Numbered from the stretch's first letter, positions 34,266 to 43,545 are shown. The stretch: DNA of 64,000 bases from Haladaptatus cibarius D43 (GCF_000710615.1 NZ_JDTH01000002.1:1666082-1730081); one strand, 5' to 3'. Translations and numbers: made by a program. The notes: generated by a model from the letters alone, not told the origin.

Positions 34266-36221
34266 ATGAGTATCATGAGCATACACACAGACGAAGACGA
34301 CCCGTTCGAAGAACAACGGGAAAACGCCGACAATCCGATGCGGCGTCTGTTCTTCGAATACGGGGGCGAAAATCGGTTCGCCTTCGTCGTCGGGGTCGTC
34401 TCCAGTCTCTTCGCTCGAATTCTCAATCTCCTCCCGCCGATAATCCTCGGTGTTGCACTCGACGCATTATTTCGGGAAGAAATTCCGTATACGGAGGCAC
34501 TCGCCGCTTCAGTACCGTTTCTCTCGGAGAGCTTCTCCGCACAAATCACGCCGGGGGCACCCAGAGGACAGTTTTGGTTTTCCGTCGGCGTGGTCGCCGT
34601 CGCGTTCGGCGTCGGTGCGGCCTTCCACTGGGCACGAAACTGGGGATGGAACTCGTTCGCCCAGAACATTCAGCACTCGGTTCGTACCGACACCTACGAC
34701 AAGATGCAGAGGTTGGACATGGAGTTCTTCTCCGACAAACAGACCGGGGAGATGATGTCCATTCTCTCGAACGACGTGAACCGATTGGAGCGATTCCTCA
34801 ACGACGGAATGAACTCGGCGTTCAGACTGGGCGTAATGGTCGTCGCCATCGCGGCCGTCTTACTCACCATCAACTGGCAACTCGCGCTGGTCGCACTGGT
34901 GCCAGTACCGCTCATCGCGCTGTTCACCTACAAGTTTATTCAGATTATCCAACCGAAATATGCCGACGTGCGCTCTTCCGTCGGGAAGGTGAACTCCCGA
35001 TTGGAGAACAACCTCGGCGGTATTCAGGTCATCAAAACGAGCAACACGGAGTCGTTCGAATCCGACCGCGTGGACGACGTGTCACACGACTATTTCGGTG
35101 CGAACTGGGACGCCATCGTTACGCGAATCAAGTTCTTCCCGGCCCTCCAGATACTTTCAGGACTGGGCTTCGCCCTGACGTTCATCGTCGGCGGTCTGTG
35201 GGTGTTCAACGGCGAGGGGCCGTGGTTCTTCACGGGTGACCTCGAAGCGGGACAGTTCATCACCTTCATGCTCCTGACTCAGCGGTTTATTTGGCCGATG
35301 GCGCAGTTCGGCTCCATCATCAATATGTACCAACGCGCGTACGCGTCCAGCGCCCGAATCTTCGGTCTGATGGACGAACCGAGTCGAATCCGTGAAGAAC
35401 CCGATGCTGAAGACCTCGTCGTCCGCGACGGCGAGGTCGTCTACGATGACGTAACCTTCGGCTACGACGAGGAAACTATCGTAGAAGACGTCTCGTTCAC
35501 CGTCGAAGGCGGCGACACCCTCGCGTTGGTCGGCCCGACCGGAGCCGGGAAATCGACCGTCCTGAAGCTCCTGCTTCGGATGTACGACGTGGACGATGGT
35601 GCGATTCGAATCGACGGCACCGACATCCGCGACGTGAGTCTGCCGAGCATTCGCCAAAACATCGGCTACGTTAGCCAGAACACGTTCTTGTTTTACGGGA
35701 CGGTGAAAGAAAACATCGAGTACGGCACCTTCGAGGCCTCCGACGAGGAAATCGAGGAGGCAGCGAAAGCCGCCGAGGCCCACGAGTTCATCACCAATCT
35801 ACCGGAGGGCTACGACACCAAGGTCGGCGAACGCGGAGTCAAGCTTTCGGGTGGCCAGCGTCAGCGGATTTCGATTGCCCGTGCAATCCTGAAAGACCCG
35901 GAAATCCTCATCTTGGACGAGGCAACCAGCGACGTGGACACCGAGACGGAGATGCTCATCCAGCGCAGTCTCGACAAACTCACCGAAGACCGCACCACGT
36001 TCGCCATCGCGCACCGTCTTTCGACAATCAAGGATGCGGAGAAAATCGTCGTTCTCGAAGGCGGGAAAATCGTCGAACGCGGCCCGCACGACGAACTCCT
36101 GCAAAAAGATGGCCTCTACGCCCATCTCTGGGGCGTTCAGGCCGGTGAAATCGATGAACTCCCCGAGGAGTTCATCGAACGCGCCGCCCGCAGAACCGCC
36201 CGTACCGACGCGGACGACTGA
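34266..36221 (+). CDS. ABC exporter (fused TMD-NBD)
   Basis: About 651 residues from ATG 34266 (MSIMSIHTDEDD). Six-TM exporter domain (residues 50-340) with the long intracellular loops, then the nucleotide-binding domain: Walker A GPTGAGKST, Q-loop YVSQNTF, signature LSGGQRQRIS, Walker B ILILDEATSDVD, switch IAHRLST. It works as a homo- or heterodimer exporting lipids or drugs. A large extracellular insert between TM1 and TM2 (EIPYTEALAASVPFLSES) is a haloarchaeal feature. The TATA-like CTTATC at 34243-34248 suggests a near-leaderless start. Confidence 0.92.
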   Translation: MSIMSIHTDEDDPFEEQRENADNPMRRLFFEYGGENRFAFVVGVVSSLFARILNLLPPIILGVALDALFREEIPYTEALAASVPFLSESFSAQITPGAPRGQFWFSVGVVAVAFGVGAAFHWARNWGWNSFAQNIQHSVRTDTYDKMQRLDMEFFSDKQTGEMMSILSNDVNRLERFLNDGMNSAFRLGVMVVAIAAVLLTINWQLALVALVPVPLIALFTYKFIQIIQPKYADVRSSVGKVNSRLENNLGGIQVIKTSNTESFESDRVDDVSHDYFGANWDAIVTRIKFFPALQILSGLGFALTFIVGGLWVFNGEGPWFFTGDLEAGQFITFMLLTQRFIWPMAQFGSIINMYQRAYASSARIFGLMDEPSRIREEPDAEDLVVRDGEVVYDDVTFGYDEETIVEDVSFTVEGGDTLALVGPTGAGKSTVLKLLLRMYDVDDGAIRIDGTDIRDVSLPSIRQNIGYVSQNTFLFYGTVKENIEYGTFEASDEEIEEAAKAAEAHEFITNLPEGYDTKVGERGVKLSGGQRQRISIARAILKDPEILILDEATSDVDTETEMLIQRSLDKLTEDRTTFAIAHRLSTIKDAEKIVVLEGGKIVERGPHDELLQKDGLYAHLWGVQAGEIDELPEEFIERAARRTARTDADD

Positions 36222-36240
36222 CGGCTATCGGTGCTCGTTT

Positions 36241-36921
36241 TTACCGCTGTTTTTGTCGTCCACGCTGATACCGTTTTGTCGGTCGTCCAGCCCGCTGTTT
36301 GCCGAATGCGACGTCCATCGTCCGTTCGTTTCCTCGGCGTTCGGCTTTCTGTAATCGTCGCCGTCGTTCCCAGTTCGGGTCGCGCGGCCCGCCGTACTTT
36401 TTCACTTCGGTCGGTTCCGACTCGCGCTGATTTTGCTGCTCTTCGTCCCGGCGTGAACGAGGTTCCTCCGATTTTCCTTCGACCTCGTGCGATTGCTCTT
36501 TTGCTTCGCGCTCGCCCACCCTGCTTCCGTATCGACCGCTGTACGATTCCGACTTCTCGGGGGTTTGTCCCCCTTCCGTTCGCTGTTGACGGGGCGGGCG
36601 CGACGGCGGGGAAGACTGGTGCGGAGGCTCCTCCGGAGAAGGATGTTCCGGCGCACCCTCGGGCGGTCGTCCTTCCGGTTCCGGAGGGTGCCGCTTTTCC
36701 GGTTTCGGGGGATGACGCTCTTCTGGCTCCGGAGGACGTGGTGTACGAGACTCTGACGGGGCTGGCTCTTCGTGCTTCGGCCGTTTCTTGGAACCGGATT
36801 CTCGTTCTTCGCCCTCCGCTCGTCGCTCATCCTCGTCTGCCTGTCGCTCTCGTTGTTCGGTTTCTACCTCCTCGTCGTTCGGTTCGTCCGGCTGTCGGGA
36901 TTCTTCGTCGTCTGTGTCCAT
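36241..36921 (-). CDS. Intrinsically disordered Pro/Glu/Arg-rich protein
   Basis: 226 residues of low complexity. Acidic N-terminal third (MDTDDEESRQPDEPNDEEVE), a middle of PEPEERHPP/PEKRHPP/PEPEGRPP repeats, and a basic C-terminal third ending RRRRLQKAERRGN...RYQRGRQKQR. No fold is predictable; strong charge segregation suggests nucleic-acid or partner binding. The antisense frame is also open (36231-36965) and Val/Leu/Arg-rich; the acidic start favours this strand. Convergent with the ABC gene (20-base gap). Confidence 0.6.
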   Translation of the reverse strand: MDTDDEESRQPDEPNDEEVETEQRERQADEDERRAEGEERESGSKKRPKHEEPAPSESRTPRPPEPEERHPPKPEKRHPPEPEGRPPEGAPEHPSPEEPPHQSSPPSRPPRQQRTEGGQTPEKSESYSGRYGSRVGEREAKEQSHEVEGKSEEPRSRRDEEQQNQRESEPTEVKKYGGPRDPNWERRRRLQKAERRGNERTMDVAFGKQRAGRPTKRYQRGRQKQR

Positions 36922-37025
36922 GGTCTGCCGCGTGCTACTCGCAAACAGAGAATAAACCAGCGTGACTGTTCAGACAGTTCGGTCGCTTCCGCGATGGCTT
37001 TCGAGACGGGAAACCCACGGTTTCG

Positions 37026-37868
37026 TCAGCTCCGAGTTCCGTTCGAAAGCGACTCCGTTCCGAGAAACTCGACGCCGTACTCCACCAACCACGTGAGAAT
37101 TGTCTGCACTGACGACGGGTCGGCGACGCGATAGCTCGCCACGGTCGGCGGTTGCCGACCGACCTTGATACCGAGTCCGGATTTCGGCAGGACTTCGAAC
37201 GCGTCCTCGTCGGTTCGGTCGTCGCCGACGTAGAGGGGAAGCCACGTCTCGTCATCCGGAACGTGGTGGTCGTACAGCCATCGAAGCGCTCGCCCCTTGT
37301 GCCACTCTACGTCGGGTCGCATCTCCACCACCGCTTTGCCGGACGTGATGCGAATGTCGTCCGCCCCTCGCACCGCATTCTCGACGGCCTCCCGAACAGT
37401 CGAGACTCCATCCTCGTCCGCAACGAGTCGGTAGTGAACCGACGCCGTGACGCCTTTGTTCTCCACGAACGCGCCGTCAACGGGCGCGAGTTCGTCTTCG
37501 AGTTCGTCACAGAGGGCGGCGATCTGTTTTTTGGAATCCTCGGCGACCGGATGGACGTTCCGCTCGTCGTCGATGTACAATTCCAATCCGTGATTGCCAG
37601 CGTAAGAGACGCCGTCGATGCCGACTCGTTCCCGAAGGTCGTCGAGGCCGCGACCGCTGACGATACCGACTTCCACGTTCTCCATTCCGCGGAGTGCTTC
37701 GAGTTCGGTGCGGGTTGCTGGCGGAAGTTCCACGTCCTCCGGTCGCTGTTCGATGGGTGCGAGCGACCCGTCGAAGTCGAACAGCGCAAGCAGGCCGTCG
37801 GTGTCACGGAGTCGGTTAACCAGCACGTACAGATTCGTTCGGAGCGGTTCCGGAACCTCGGTAGTCAT
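37026..37868 (-). CDS. otsB: Trehalose-6-phosphate phosphatase
   Basis: 280 residues from ATG 37868 (MTTEVPEPLRTNLY). HAD fold: motif I FDFDGSLAPI (nucleophile Asp), motif II in VGIVSGRGL, then SGKAVVEMRP with the GK lysine, and motif IV VGDDRTDEDAFEVL. It removes phosphate from trehalose 6-phosphate. The start overlaps the otsA stop by 4 bases. The frame extends upstream into otsA, so longer starts are spurious. Confidence 0.95.
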   Translation of the reverse strand: MTTEVPEPLRTNLYVLVNRLRDTDGLLALFDFDGSLAPIEQRPEDVELPPATRTELEALRGMENVEVGIVSGRGLDDLRERVGIDGVSYAGNHGLELYIDDERNVHPVAEDSKKQIAALCDELEDELAPVDGAFVENKGVTASVHYRLVADEDGVSTVREAVENAVRGADDIRITSGKAVVEMRPDVEWHKGRALRWLYDHHVPDDETWLPLYVGDDRTDEDAFEVLPKSGLGIKVGRQPPTVASYRVADPSSVQTILTWLVEYGVEFLGTESLSNGTRS

Positions 37869-39367
37869 TGTCGTTTGATGGATTGTTTCGCAACGTCGCG
37901 GCCGCGCTGGATCGATTCGACCGTTCGGAACTGCTTCGTCATCCACGCATATACATCGTTCGAGTGAACCAGCCGTTCGAGGTCGTTCATCCGGTGCGCT
38001 CGCTCGGTTTCGGGCAGCGTCAGTGCAGTCTCGATTGCGTCCGCGAATCCCAGCGTATCGTGCGGATGCACTGAAATCGACTCGTCGCCGAGTTCCTCGT
38101 GCGCGCCGGTTAACTCGCTCAAGAGGAGAACGCCGGGGTCGTCTACTTGCGACGCGACGAACTCCTTAGCCACGAGATTCATTCCGTCTCGTCGCGGACT
38201 GACGATGCCGAGGTCGGCCTCGCGGTACAGGGTCGCAAGACCGTCTTTCGAGAGATACTCGTTGAGATAGACGATTGGCGTCCAGTCGTTCGTGCCGAAC
38301 TGGGTGTTGATGCGCTCGATTTCGGATTCGACGAAATCCTGTATCGCTTGATATTCCGGAATCTGGGTTCGGCTTTCGCTCGCCTTCTGGACGTAGGTGA
38401 GTTCTCCTTGCCACTCGGGGCGCGTCTCCCAGAACTGTTCGAGCGCCGTCAATCGCTCCGGAATCCCTTTCGTGTAGTCGAGTCGTTCGACGCCGAGCGC
38501 GACGGTGTCGCCGATGTCGTGTTCGTCGCGGAACTCGTTCCAGAATCCGGTATCCGCGCTCGACAGTGCGAGTTGCCGCCGGTGCGTGGCGTCGATACCG
38601 AGCGGGAACGGCCGGACGAACGTTCGCCGTCCCTTGTAGACGACGCTCCGGGTTGCTCGGTCAACCCGGGCGTCGGGAAGCATGGCGGCACAGTCGAGGA
38701 AGTTCTGGCAGTATTGGTCGGTGTGAAAGCCGACGAGGTCGTTCGCGAGCAGTCCGTCCAGCAGTTGCTCGTACTGTGGACACGTCTGGAAGGCGTCCCA
38801 CGATGGCCACGTGATGTGCCAGAACTGCATGCAGAATACGTCGGGGTTTGTTTCGCGTATCATTCGCGGGGCCAGCGCGAGATGGTAATCCTGCAACCAG
38901 ACGAGGGAATCGTCGCTCGCTTCGTCCGCGATGGCGTCCGCGAAGGCTCGATTCGCGTCACGGTAGTGTTCCCAGAAATCGGCGCGCGCGTTCATCTTCG
39001 ACGTGTCGATGTGGCAAATCGGCCAGAGAACTTGGTTGCTGTAGCCGTAGTAGTAGCCTTCGACCTGCTCCTCGGTGAGCGATACGCGTCGCAGGTCGTA
39101 GGCCGGGTCTTCCGGCGGGACGCCGACTCGCCCGTTTTCGTCGGTCACGTCGTGGTCTGCGTCGCCGCTCGCCCACGCGACCCACGTTCCCCCGGCGGAT
39201 TGCACGACGGGGTCGAGTGCGGACGTGAGGCCGCCAGCAGGTCGGTTGACGACGATTTCCCCATCCTCGCGTTCGTGGCTGTACGGTTGGCGGTTCGAGG
39301 CGACGACGAGTTCGTGGTCGCCGAGGAGGGATGACACCGTCTCGGCGGTTGGGCGTTCACCTGTCAT
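37865..39367 (-). CDS. otsA: Trehalose-6-phosphate synthase (GT20)
   Basis: 500 residues. GT20 landmarks: LVVASNRQPYSHE, the glucose 6-phosphate loop NRPAGGLTSALDPV, VWLQDYHLALAPRMIRE, FQTCPQYEQLLDGLLANDLVGFHT, RLDYTKGIPERLTA, and the UDP-glucose site SPRRDGMNLVAKEFVASQ. Joins UDP-glucose to glucose 6-phosphate. First gene of otsA-otsB. Trehalose is a known compatible solute of Halobacteria that tolerate reduced salinity. Confidence 0.96.
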   Translation of the reverse strand: MTGERPTAETVSSLLGDHELVVASNRQPYSHEREDGEIVVNRPAGGLTSALDPVVQSAGGTWVAWASGDADHDVTDENGRVGVPPEDPAYDLRRVSLTEEQVEGYYYGYSNQVLWPICHIDTSKMNARADFWEHYRDANRAFADAIADEASDDSLVWLQDYHLALAPRMIRETNPDVFCMQFWHITWPSWDAFQTCPQYEQLLDGLLANDLVGFHTDQYCQNFLDCAAMLPDARVDRATRSVVYKGRRTFVRPFPLGIDATHRRQLALSSADTGFWNEFRDEHDIGDTVALGVERLDYTKGIPERLTALEQFWETRPEWQGELTYVQKASESRTQIPEYQAIQDFVESEIERINTQFGTNDWTPIVYLNEYLSKDGLATLYREADLGIVSPRRDGMNLVAKEFVASQVDDPGVLLLSELTGAHEELGDESISVHPHDTLGFADAIETALTLPETERAHRMNDLERLVHSNDVYAWMTKQFRTVESIQRGRDVAKQSIKRQ

Positions 39368-39575
39368 GGCTTCGGTTGCGGGTTCCAGTGGAAACCTGCA
39401 AGTCTGTACTCACCTCTCATCAGGTGTCTTCTGTGCGAGACTGCGAGGAATAAGGCAGTCGTCCGTTCAACTCCGTTTGACTCGGTGAACGGTCGTAATG
39501 ACGGCCTACCGCTAGAGTAATGACTTCCTATCGAACCAAATATGAGAAACGACGTACTTTCTCCCGCGAGAGGAA

Positions 39576-39890
39576 TCAGAACGATTGTTGGTCGGGGTCG
39601 TCTTCCGGCGACGACTGTTCGGTGCCGCCTCGGTCGGAGTATCGCTGACGGCCAACCGCTTCGCTGTCGGCCATGTTGAGTATCGACTGTCGGACACCAT
39701 CCGCAGATTCGTAGGTTTCGTTGAGCGGCCCGATTACCTCCTCGAATCGCTCGGAACCGTTCGAATATTCGATTTCGTAGTCGCCGTACTCCTCTACGAG
39801 GTCGTCCGACGATGCGGGATAGTCGTGCTCGTCAAGTTTGTCGGCCAGTTCGCCCAACTCCACACCCATTTCGCGGTCTTCGTCGGCCAT
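39576..39890 (-). CDS. DUF5789 family protein
   Basis: 104 residues from ATG 39890 (MADEDREMGVELGELADK). A helical domain with LDEHDYPASSDDLVEEYGDYEIEY and FEEVIGPLNETYESADGVRQSI, which matches the Halobacteria-specific DUF5789 family; then a disordered tail (RYSDRGGTEQSS...). Function unknown. Bases 39368-39575 upstream of otsA show nothing recognisable. Confidence 0.8.
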   Translation of the reverse strand: MADEDREMGVELGELADKLDEHDYPASSDDLVEEYGDYEIEYSNGSERFEEVIGPLNETYESADGVRQSILNMADSEAVGRQRYSDRGGTEQSSPEDDPDQQSF

Positions 39891-40013
39891 GGAGGATTCA
39901 CGCCCGTAGAACAGTAAGAACTTCCGGCTAGGTCGGGGACGGTCGTGAACGATTATGAAAGTCGCCGACTTGCGTCCGGCGGGTACAAGAGCGTTCCCCG
40001 ATATGAATGGGAC

Positions 40014-40751
40014 ATGAATCTCTCTCGTGCGACGTGGACAGACGCGGACGACGTCGAGACGAACCTCGCGCTTCTTCCCGTCGGAAGCACGGAACAACAC
40101 GGCCCACACGCACCACTCGGAACCGACTGGCTCAACGCCGAAGCAGTCGCGGACGCGACTGCTGAGGCATACGACGGCGACGTCGTCGTCACCCCGCCGA
40201 TTCCGGTCGGCGTGAGCGAAGAACACCGCCAATTCACCGGAACACTCTGGGTCACCGAGGAAACCTTCCGGCGGTACGTCCGCGAGACGGTTGCGAGCCT
40301 CGCAGAACACGGCTGGAATCGCGTCGTCATCGTCAACGGTCACGGCGGGAACGTCGCCGCGCTCCGCGAAGTCACCGGGAAAATCACACGCCACGACGAA
40401 GCCTACGCGGTTCCGTTCACGTGGTTCGAAGCGGTCGGCGACCATCGAAGCGACATGGGTCACGCCGGGCCACTGGAAACCGCGTTCTTGCGCCACACTC
40501 GCGGTGAACTGGTTCACGAGGATAGAGTCGAACTGGCCAGAGAAGGCGCGAGCGACGGCTGGGGCGAGTGGGTGTCCTACACGAATCTCGCCTACGACAG
40601 CGCGGAGTTCACGGAAAACGGCGTCGTCGGCGACCCGAGTGAGGGAAGCGAGGAACGAGGAGAGGAACTGCTGGAACTGGCGGTACAGTCGCTAGTGAAA
40701 CTGCTCTCTGCGGTGGCGTCGCGGGACGTTCGGCGACCCGAACACCGGTAG
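40014..40751 (+). CDS. Creatininase family amidohydrolase
   Basis: 245 residues from ATG 40014 (MNLSRATWTDADDVET). Family metal ligands are visible: PVGSTEQHGPHAPLGTDWL, then NGHGGNVAALR and MGHAGPLETA with conserved His/Asp/Glu. Archaeal members include ArfB, the formamide hydrolase of riboflavin and F420 biosynthesis, so that is one candidate; creatinine amidohydrolase is unlikely. The next gene on the opposite strand is 7 bases away. Confidence 0.83.
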   Translation: MNLSRATWTDADDVETNLALLPVGSTEQHGPHAPLGTDWLNAEAVADATAEAYDGDVVVTPPIPVGVSEEHRQFTGTLWVTEETFRRYVRETVASLAEHGWNRVVIVNGHGGNVAALREVTGKITRHDEAYAVPFTWFEAVGDHRSDMGHAGPLETAFLRHTRGELVHEDRVELAREGASDGWGEWVSYTNLAYDSAEFTENGVVGDPSEGSEERGEELLELAVQSLVKLLSAVASRDVRRPEHR

Positions 40752-40758
40752 CGATTTT

Positions 40759-41235
40759 CTATTCCTCGGTTTCTTCCTCTTCGTCGGCTTCGGCCTCCGC
40801 TTCAGTTTCGTCCTGTTCGTCGTCTTCGGATTCGTCACCGTCGTCCATCGCGTGCAGGTCTTCCAGCGCGCCTTTCAAACTCGGAATCGTGCTCGCCAGT
40901 TCGCCGACCTGCTCGCGGGCGTCCTCGATGTCCTCAATCGCCGAGTCCAATGTCTCGATTTCGGTTTCCAAATCGTCGGCGTCCTCGAAGGCGTCGGCGC
41001 GTTTGCCCATCGCGTACCACTTTTTCGCGTCGTGAAGGTGGTCTTCTGCATCCCCGACATCCAGCGCGGAGCGAAGCGCGTTGAGCGCCCCGAGCGTGTT
41101 TTCCGCCTCGGTTTCCCAGACAGCTTCGACTGGTGGCAGTTCCTCGCGTGCGGCGGCGAGATGTTCTTCGACATCCTCGCGCATTTCGTTCGCCGCTTCA
41201 CCGAACAGTTCGTCCTCGAACGAAGCTTGGCTCAT
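40759..41235 (-). CDS. DUF5790 family protein
   Basis: 158 residues. Mostly alpha-helical (AANEMREDVEEHLAAAREE...) with heptad-like patterns, ending in a 35-residue Asp/Glu tail (ESEDDEQDETEAEAEADE). Matches a Halobacteria-specific family; function unknown. Confidence 0.8.
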   Translation of the reverse strand: MSQASFEDELFGEAANEMREDVEEHLAAAREELPPVEAVWETEAENTLGALNALRSALDVGDAEDHLHDAKKWYAMGKRADAFEDADDLETEIETLDSAIEDIEDAREQVGELASTIPSLKGALEDLHAMDDGDESEDDEQDETEAEAEADEEEETEE

Positions 41236-41356
41236 AGCTGTCGATTCGGCGGGATTGCATTTAAAAGATGACCCGAAAGTGAAAGTGGAATGCTAGAGAA
41301 TATACTTGTAAATTATGCGAGATTCAATATCTCACAAAGCACCGGAACAAGAATAG

Positions 41357-41488
41357 TTAATTGTGTTCTGAACGGTCAGCACGAACCGATTTGATACCGA
41401 ATTTTCCGAACAGTTTTCGCGCAAACGACGAACCTTTCTTGATCCGTTCTGGTTCGCGGTTTCGACCGGTTTTATGAGATTTACCCAT
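41357..41488 (-). CDS. Small basic protein, possible partner of the 4-TM protein
   Basis: 43 residues starting MGKSHKTGRNREPERIKKG and ending SVRADRSEHN, with about 13 Lys/Arg, very unlike haloarchaeal norms. It starts 14 bases after the stop of the upstream membrane-protein gene on the same strand, so they probably form an operon. No family recognised. It could be a nucleic-acid-binding or toxin-like peptide, but the short length leaves doubt. Confidence 0.45.
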   Translation of the reverse strand: MGKSHKTGRNREPERIKKGSSFARKLFGKFGIKSVRADRSEHN

Positions 41489-41502
41489 TTTCCTATTTCC
41501 TA

Positions 41503-42126
41503 CTATGTTCGACCAGATACTAAGTTCTTGGGGTAATTTATAGCAGGCACAAACAAAAGAATCATTGAAAGCGTGATTAGCGGAGGTATATCATATGCAG
41601 CTTTCACTACAATCATAGATGAAGAGATTAGCAAACATACTACTGCAAACGCTAATGAAATTTGAACCACATCTAGATAACCTCCATTTCTACGAATTTC
41701 TGTATTTATTTCCGAAATCCATTCATCATACTCGTTTATCATATCTACCAACCACTCTTTTTTGTTGTAGCCACCCGTAATTACATCTGTTCGGTGACTA
41801 CTACCAATTCCGGATGGATACTGAGTAATAGTGTATGTCCCTATGCCTAAAACTATAGAAATGATAAGGCAAATTACTCCAATCGCAACAAGGAGAACAG
41901 GAAACACACCAAAATCAGATATTGAACTAGGGCCACCGACACCAATTGCCGAGGCAACAAAACCGGCAAGCAGTACGGCAGTTCGTACACTCCTCATCGC
42001 CTTGTCATCTATTTCCTCCAAACGTGAGACAGTTTTATCGAATGTTCTCCGAGATTCGGCTAATGCAACTTCAAGCGCGTCAGTATTAGACGTCGCCGAG
42101 GGAACAGACGAACTATCGTCATTCAT
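41503..42126 (-). CDS. Four-TM membrane protein in an AT-rich island
   Basis: 207 residues. An N-terminal helix (ALEVALAESRRTFDKTVSRLEEI) precedes two TM helices (residues 45-100), a soluble loop with two charged segments (KKEWLVDMINEYDEWISEINTEIRR), and two more TM helices. The 2TM-linker-2TM plan resembles membrane effectors tied to defence or signalling systems, but no partner nuclease or cyclase is adjacent. Base composition is far more AT-rich than the flanks (roughly 41280-42200), a sign of transfer. Confidence 0.6.
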   Translation of the reverse strand: MNDDSSSVPSATSNTDALEVALAESRRTFDKTVSRLEEIDDKAMRSVRTAVLLAGFVASAIGVGGPSSISDFGVFPVLLVAIGVICLIISIVLGIGTYTITQYPSGIGSSHRTDVITGGYNKKEWLVDMINEYDEWISEINTEIRRNGGYLDVVQISLAFAVVCLLISSSMIVVKAAYDIPPLITLSMILLFVPAINYPKNLVSGRT

Positions 42127-42211
42127 TTGCTAGCAGGCGACGTTGATAATCAGATTAATTGAATCTTTTGTATTGACTATAATACCAAGATTACTGTTCT
42201 CTTACGCTAGC

Positions 42212-42550
42212 TTATTTCGTCACCGACTCGATTTTCATCATCGGATAGCCATCTTCCATTTCCATTTTCGTCACAACCTTAGTTCCTTCCTGTTCCACAA
42301 CGATTTCGACTTCCATGAACTTGCCAGTCAGTTCTGTATAGCCATGGTCAATCGCGTCAGCCAATTTATCCGTCAAAATCTCGACTTCGACCGATTCACA
42401 GAAGGGCTGGTTTTCGATGCTCTCCTCGATTGCGGTTTCGAGACTGGCCGCGCTTTCGGGGTTAACCGGGGTTCCGGCGAACTGGTGATACAGCGCGCCG
42501 AATTTGATTCCCGCCTCGAAACAGGCCGAATCTCGGGTGGTCGGTTCCAT
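42212..42550 (-). CDS. mptD: Archaeal dihydroneopterin aldolase
   Basis: 112 residues from ATG 42550 (MEPTTRDSACFEAGIKFG). Family marks are EAGIKFGALYHQFAGTPV and the C-terminal MEVEIVVEQEG strand. MptD cleaves 7,8-dihydroneopterin in methanopterin or folate synthesis; haloarchaea use folate-type C1 carriers. The 84 bases to the aIF2-beta start are a divergent promoter region. Confidence 0.9.
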   Translation of the reverse strand: MEPTTRDSACFEAGIKFGALYHQFAGTPVNPESAASLETAIEESIENQPFCESVEVEILTDKLADAIDHGYTELTGKFMEVEIVVEQEGTKVVTKMEMEDGYPMMKIESVTK

Positions 42551-42634
42551 GAGTCGTCTGTGGGATTCGGGGGTTAAAGTTCGTGATGACATGGAACACG
42601 GAGAACCTTTATGCGTCCACAACCAGGCACGAGT

Positions 42635-43243
42635 ATGGATTACGATTCAGCTCTCGACAGAGGCATGGACGCGGTTCCAGACCTCGAAACGAGTGATGAG
42701 CGGTTTAGTTTCCCAAACCCGGCGGTACAGAAAGACGGGTCGTTCACACGACTGACGAACCTCGGTGACATCGCGGACTCCCTTTCCCGTGACGCAGAAC
42801 ACGTTCACAGCGCGCTCCAGCGCGAACTCGGTACCAGCGGGAAGTTTGAGGACGGACAGGCCCGCTACAGCGGGTCGTTCACGGAATCCGACTTCGACGC
42901 CGCACTGGACGAGTACGTAGAGGAGTTCGTCACCTGTTCGGAGTGTGGCCTGCCGGACACGCGCCTCGTCCGCGAAGACCGCAACCTCATGCTTCGATGT
43001 GACGCCTGTGGTGCGTTCCGCCCCGTCACGAAACGAAGCACGTCCAGTCGAACCCACCAGCAGGATGCGGTCGAGGAAGGCCGAACCTACGAGGTCAAAA
43101 TCACCGGCACGGGCCGCAAAGGCGACGGTGTCGCGGAACGCGGCAAGTACACGATTTTCGTTCCGGGCGCACAGGAAGGAGACGTCGTCCAAATCTACGT
43201 CGAGAGCGTCCGCGGAAATCTCGCGTTCTCGCGTCTCGCGTAA
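42635..43243 (+). CDS. Translation initiation factor aIF2 subunit beta with TRAM domain
   Basis: 202 residues from ATG 42635. Helical N-terminus and central domain (HVHSALQRELGTSGKFEDG), then a C4 zinc ribbon (CSECGLPDTRL...LRCDACGAFRPV) as in eIF2-beta, followed by a C-terminal TRAM domain (EEGRTYEVKITGTGRKGDGVAE), the haloarchaeal arrangement. It helps deliver initiator tRNA. CTTTATG at 42606-42612 lies about 25 bases upstream, so the transcript is leaderless. Confidence 0.95.
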   Translation: MDYDSALDRGMDAVPDLETSDERFSFPNPAVQKDGSFTRLTNLGDIADSLSRDAEHVHSALQRELGTSGKFEDGQARYSGSFTESDFDAALDEYVEEFVTCSECGLPDTRLVREDRNLMLRCDACGAFRPVTKRSTSSRTHQQDAVEEGRTYEVKITGTGRKGDGVAERGKYTIFVPGAQEGDVVQIYVESVRGNLAFSRLA

Positions 43244-43317
43244 TTGCGCTCTCTCTGGTCGTATTTTCTCTGGCCGTTGCTCTATCGCTTTTTCCTTCTA
43301 TCCGTTCGTTTTTCTCG

Positions 43318-43545
43318 CTATTCCGTCAGCGGGAGGAACATTCCGAACACGAACGGCGAGAGCAATCCGAGCAGGATGCCGATGATTTCGAGGTCGGTGA
43401 ATAGTGCGTTTTCCCACGCGGGAAGCGGGCCGTAGAGTGCGGTTCCGACGATTTCGCCGAGCGCACCGATTGTGAGCAGTGCGACGCCGAGGAAGAACCC
43501 TCGCTTCGTCAGTTTCGGATAATCCAAATCTCCGTATCGTCCCAT
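43318..43545 (-). CDS. Conserved haloarchaeal small membrane protein
   Basis: 75 residues with two TM helices: starts MGRYGDLDYPKLTKRGF, then FLGVALLTIGALGEIVG, a loop and LGLLSPFVFGMFLPLTE. Typical of two-TM haloarchaeal families; no function known. Confidence 0.6.
   Translation of the reverse strand: MGRYGDLDYPKLTKRGFFLGVALLTIGALGEIVGTALYGPLPAWENALFTDLEIIGILLGLLSPFVFGMFLPLTE

Noticed and set aside
36231-36965. 244-codon frame antisense to the disordered protein
   Set aside because: Val/Leu/Pro/Arg-rich without a signal or fold; the minus-strand frame has the acidic haloarchaeal start. Not fully excluded.
38147-39334. 395-codon plus-strand frame inside otsA
   Set aside because: otsA carries all GT20 motifs on the minus strand; the antisense frame has none.
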